Shown: positions 62,122 through 64,000 of the stretch, one piece after another
Layout: each line of letters opens with the position of its first letter
Position numbering within the stretch: the stretch's first letter is position 1
Assembly (NCBI RefSeq): GCF_002975405.1
Contig: NZ_PCPS01000001.1
Coordinates: forward strand, 1,240,001-1,304,000
From: Arthrobacter sp. MYb229
GTDB lineage: Bacteria; Actinomycetota; Actinomycetes; Actinomycetales; Micrococcaceae
Direction: 5' to 3'
Length of the DNA stretch: 64,000 nt
Made by a program: the position numbers and the translations under genes
The notes under the pieces: model-generated
Told to the model about the DNA's origin: nothing
Seen by the model: only the letters and a program-made list of their open reading frames with translations
The model's database searches: none

Positions 62122-62594
62122 GAATTGATTGTAGGCTTCAAGACTATGCCGAATTCGAAAAGTAATCTAGATGTGGGATAAAATAATCCAAATTCCTACT
62201 CCCGATAAGCGGGTTTGAATTTAATCGCTTCAGATCAGAGGCACACATTTCTTCCTTTCTTGGGAATAAATTTTCACGAAAATATGCCGCATCACCTAAC
62301 GCCAACTCTTTGGTGTCAAAATCGAAAATCCTGCTATATCTGGCAGGCATTGCGAAAACCAAGTAGTTGCACATGCCCACACATGGATTCTCCGAGTTGT
62401 TTACCATCCTCGGGCGCTCCTCCGTGAAAAGGATCAATTCTTGCACTTCTTACTTCACTTCTTTACAGGGTTTAAAGAGTAAAAATAGCGGCCGTATGCC
62501 GCGTTGCTAGGAGGAATTCTAGTAGATGGTCACAATTACGCTTCGATTCCTCTAATTCATGTTCAATCTAGTGATTCATTGGGATACTTCGAAT
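62122..62594. other. AT-rich intergenic region
   Basis: About 470 bases, visibly AT-rich, between divergent genes. An AGGAGG at 62509-62514 precedes a nine-codon frame at 62524 (MVTITLRFL), which could be a leader peptide or chance. No other gene seen. Confidence 0.45.
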
Positions 62595-63176
62595 ATGGAA
62601 TATTTTCGCTTGGGGGAAAAGATACTTGCTGCGGTTGGCATGCTTGCCTTATGCATTTCGACTGCTTCGTGCACAACTGGACCAACTTCGGATGACGGCG
62701 AACCGAACGCGCAATATAGCGTTAGCCCTTCAACCGCGAACACCACGAGTACAGACCCAACCCCGGAAACAAGCAGACCAGTTGCCACGGCGACAGATCA
62801 GCCGAATCTGACACCGAAAGCCAGCGCGACACCGACTTCTTCAACCACTGAGCCGGGAACAATAACTGGTTCAAATCAAGGTGAAATTTTCATCGACATC
62901 CAAGCTAGTCCAATGCCGCCGGATGTTAGGTGTGAAGGTTTTGCGTACAATTCCGATGGCGTGAATTCAGGCGGCGGTGCTTTAGTCGGTGCAACGCTAA
63001 AGCTTGGCTCAGTTTCCGCCACTGTGCCCACGCGGGTGACCCTGCTCCCTGGCAATTACGAGATCAGTATCGACTGTTCATTTGATAGCAGGCGTTGGAG
63101 CGGCAATAGTGAGCAGACCTCGGTCGCGGGCGGTCAATCCTCGGATCTCCAGATCACATTGAGTGAATCAAAATAA
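62595..63176 (+). CDS. Hypothetical lipoprotein
   Basis: 193 residues from ATG 62595; an ATG at 62559 is the longer option. Signal peptide MEYFRLGEKILAAVGMLALC followed by lipobox STASC. A Ser/Thr/Pro-rich linker (about 30-90) leads to a beta-rich domain (IFIDIQASPMPPDVRCEGFA, TRVTLLPGNYEISIDCSFDS) with two Cys that might pair. No family recognised. The ribosome site is weak. Confidence 0.6.
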   Translation: MEYFRLGEKILAAVGMLALCISTASCTTGPTSDDGEPNAQYSVSPSTANTTSTDPTPETSRPVATATDQPNLTPKASATPTSSTTEPGTITGSNQGEIFIDIQASPMPPDVRCEGFAYNSDGVNSGGGALVGATLKLGSVSATVPTRVTLLPGNYEISIDCSFDSRRWSGNSEQTSVAGGQSSDLQITLSESK

Positions 63177-63588
63177 CGTAATGTGCTTTTGAAGTTCTTC
63201 GGATTATGAGTCCAGGATTTCACCAACGGCAACTGCCGCCGCGGGTTGGTGTCCACACCATCGCAATGGAGCAGATACGGCTTCCTACTAGTTATGTCGC
63301 AGATCTGCCGACAGCTACGATGGGTTCTACGGAGCCAAGAGACTAATTTCGGCTTGGTGAACGACACAAACGCAATGGCTCTCAGGATTCGTCCCTTTCC
63401 ATGACTCCTGAATACAGGACTTTTAAGTAAGCGCCTGAGAGAATATTTTACGGAGCTCACTGCAGTTCGGCTCAGCTTTCAATAAAGATCTAGGTTTCAG
63501 CCCAAGTCCATGGGACGTGGATTCACGAAACACCAAAAATGAATTTATTGCTGACGGTTCTTGGTTAGGCTGAAGATTAGAGACCGAC
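63177..63588. other. Intergenic region
   Basis: About 410 bases without a recognisable gene. Open frames on the minus strand here lack ribosome sites and family resemblance. Confidence 0.5.
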
Positions 63589-64000
63589 ATGCAACCATCT
63601 GTGAAAGTAGCTGTGATGATCAAGGAATACCCACCGGTTTCGGCAGAACATTTGATCAGTGTTCCTGACAATTACAAACCAGGTGCCCTACCCACGTTGA
63701 TGGTGACTTGGACTGTTGACGAAATATTCGGTGGAATGACGAAGATGTGCCTCGACCGCGCCCATATTTTCCATGAGCGCGGAGTTCCGTCTGCCGTTGT
63801 GACATTTGCTCCGAATCCAGACTTCGAGGTGACGCGTCGGGCGCTGGTCGAGGCCGGGAAACTCAACGCGAATGTGCCCATCGTCAACTTGCATGAGTAT
63901 TACGCCCGGCATTTTCCCGAGGACGCCGCCACCGGTTTCAAAGCCAGTGACGTGGACGGATTTCAATGGGTAGATGCGGAAGAGATTCACCGTTCTGATG
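63589..64000 (+). CDS. Glycosyltransferase-like protein (N-terminal part, runs off window)
   Basis: From ATG 63589 (internal ATG at 63616 is an alternative) the frame stays open to the edge, about 137 codons. LPTLMVTWTVDEIFGGMTKM, CLDRAHIFHERGVPSAVVTF, NPDFEVTRRALVEAGKLNAN and LHEYYARHFPEDAATGFKAS resemble the N-terminal lobe of GT4-type enzymes that build teichoic-acid-like or wall polysaccharides in Gram-positive bacteria. Ribosome site weak (TGAAGA). Function at family level only. Confidence 0.6.
   Translation, partial: MQPSVKVAVMIKEYPPVSAEHLISVPDNYKPGALPTLMVTWTVDEIFGGMTKMCLDRAHIFHERGVPSAVVTFAPNPDFEVTRRALVEAGKLNANVPIVNLHEYYARHFPEDAATGFKASDVDGFQWVDAEEIHRSD

Noticed and set aside
62144-62446. 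A 100-codon minus-strand open frame in the AT-rich gap
   Set aside because: No ribosome site or recognisable domain; probably random in AT-rich DNA.

Overview
The window looks like chromosomal DNA of a Gram-positive, high-GC actinobacterium, most likely a member of the Micrococcaceae (Arthrobacter/Glutamicibacter-like). The signs are the actinobacterial proteins DUF3145 and DUF2469, the conserved rpsP-khpA-rimM-trmD-rplS-lepB-rnhB-DUF2469-yraN-comM-dprA-xerC order on the minus strand with ffh further upstream, a sortase-anchored protease, a DtxR/IdeR-type iron box and a GlnR-type nitrogen box.

Layout. 0-4.7 kb: DUF3145 (cut by the left edge), xerC, dprA, comM and yraN, all minus strand and partly overlapping. 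4.7-8.9 kb: a gene-poor AT-richer stretch and then an inserted, oppositely oriented proVWX glycine-betaine ABC operon with a strong terminator. 8.9-17.7 kb: the conserved housekeeping block, interrupted by a stand-alone protease-prodomain lipoprotein, a large LPXTG-like S1 protease and a second signal peptidase I. 17.8-31.6 kb: lineage-specific genes, namely a DUF222/HNH protein, a SulP transporter with divergent MerR regulator, a hexapeptide acyltransferase, membrane and VOC proteins, a secreted SNase-like nuclease, an acyl-CoA synthetase, and a divergent siderophore-uptake locus (two FecCD permeases and a binding lipoprotein) under a DtxR-type box. 31.6-36.0 kb: a patch bounded by two paralogous 42-residue basic microproteins, holding a Fic protein with twin operators, decayed gene fragments and an orphan protein. 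36.2-37.8 kb: ffh.

37.8-56.4 kb is an accessory island between ffh and amt. It begins with a gene-poor stretch and a decayed IS5-type transposase. It carries a co-directional minus-strand cluster of up to 14 genes: a NitT/TauT-type ABC importer with three binding lipoproteins, a DUF35 + Cys-less thiolase pair, an ADP-forming acyl-CoA synthetase, separate biotin carboxyl carrier, biotin carboxylase and carboxyltransferase subunits, an SDR, a GntR/UTRA regulator and an EthD-like protein. A two-subunit aconitase X lies divergently at its head. I read it as an uncharacterised catabolic pathway for an imported organic acid: import, CoA activation, biotin-dependent carboxylation, dehydration and thiolase/DUF35 C-C bond chemistry. 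The substrate cannot be told from sequence. A motif containing GTATC half-sites occurs both in front of the GntR gene and in front of the ABC operon, suggesting one local regulon.

56-64 kb: a membrane protein, an ammonium transporter with a GlnR-like box but no glnK neighbour, a 3-methyladenine DNA glycosylase, an M23 peptidase with a long Lys/Pro/Ser tail, a lipoprotein, and the start of a glycosyltransferase-like gene running off the right edge.
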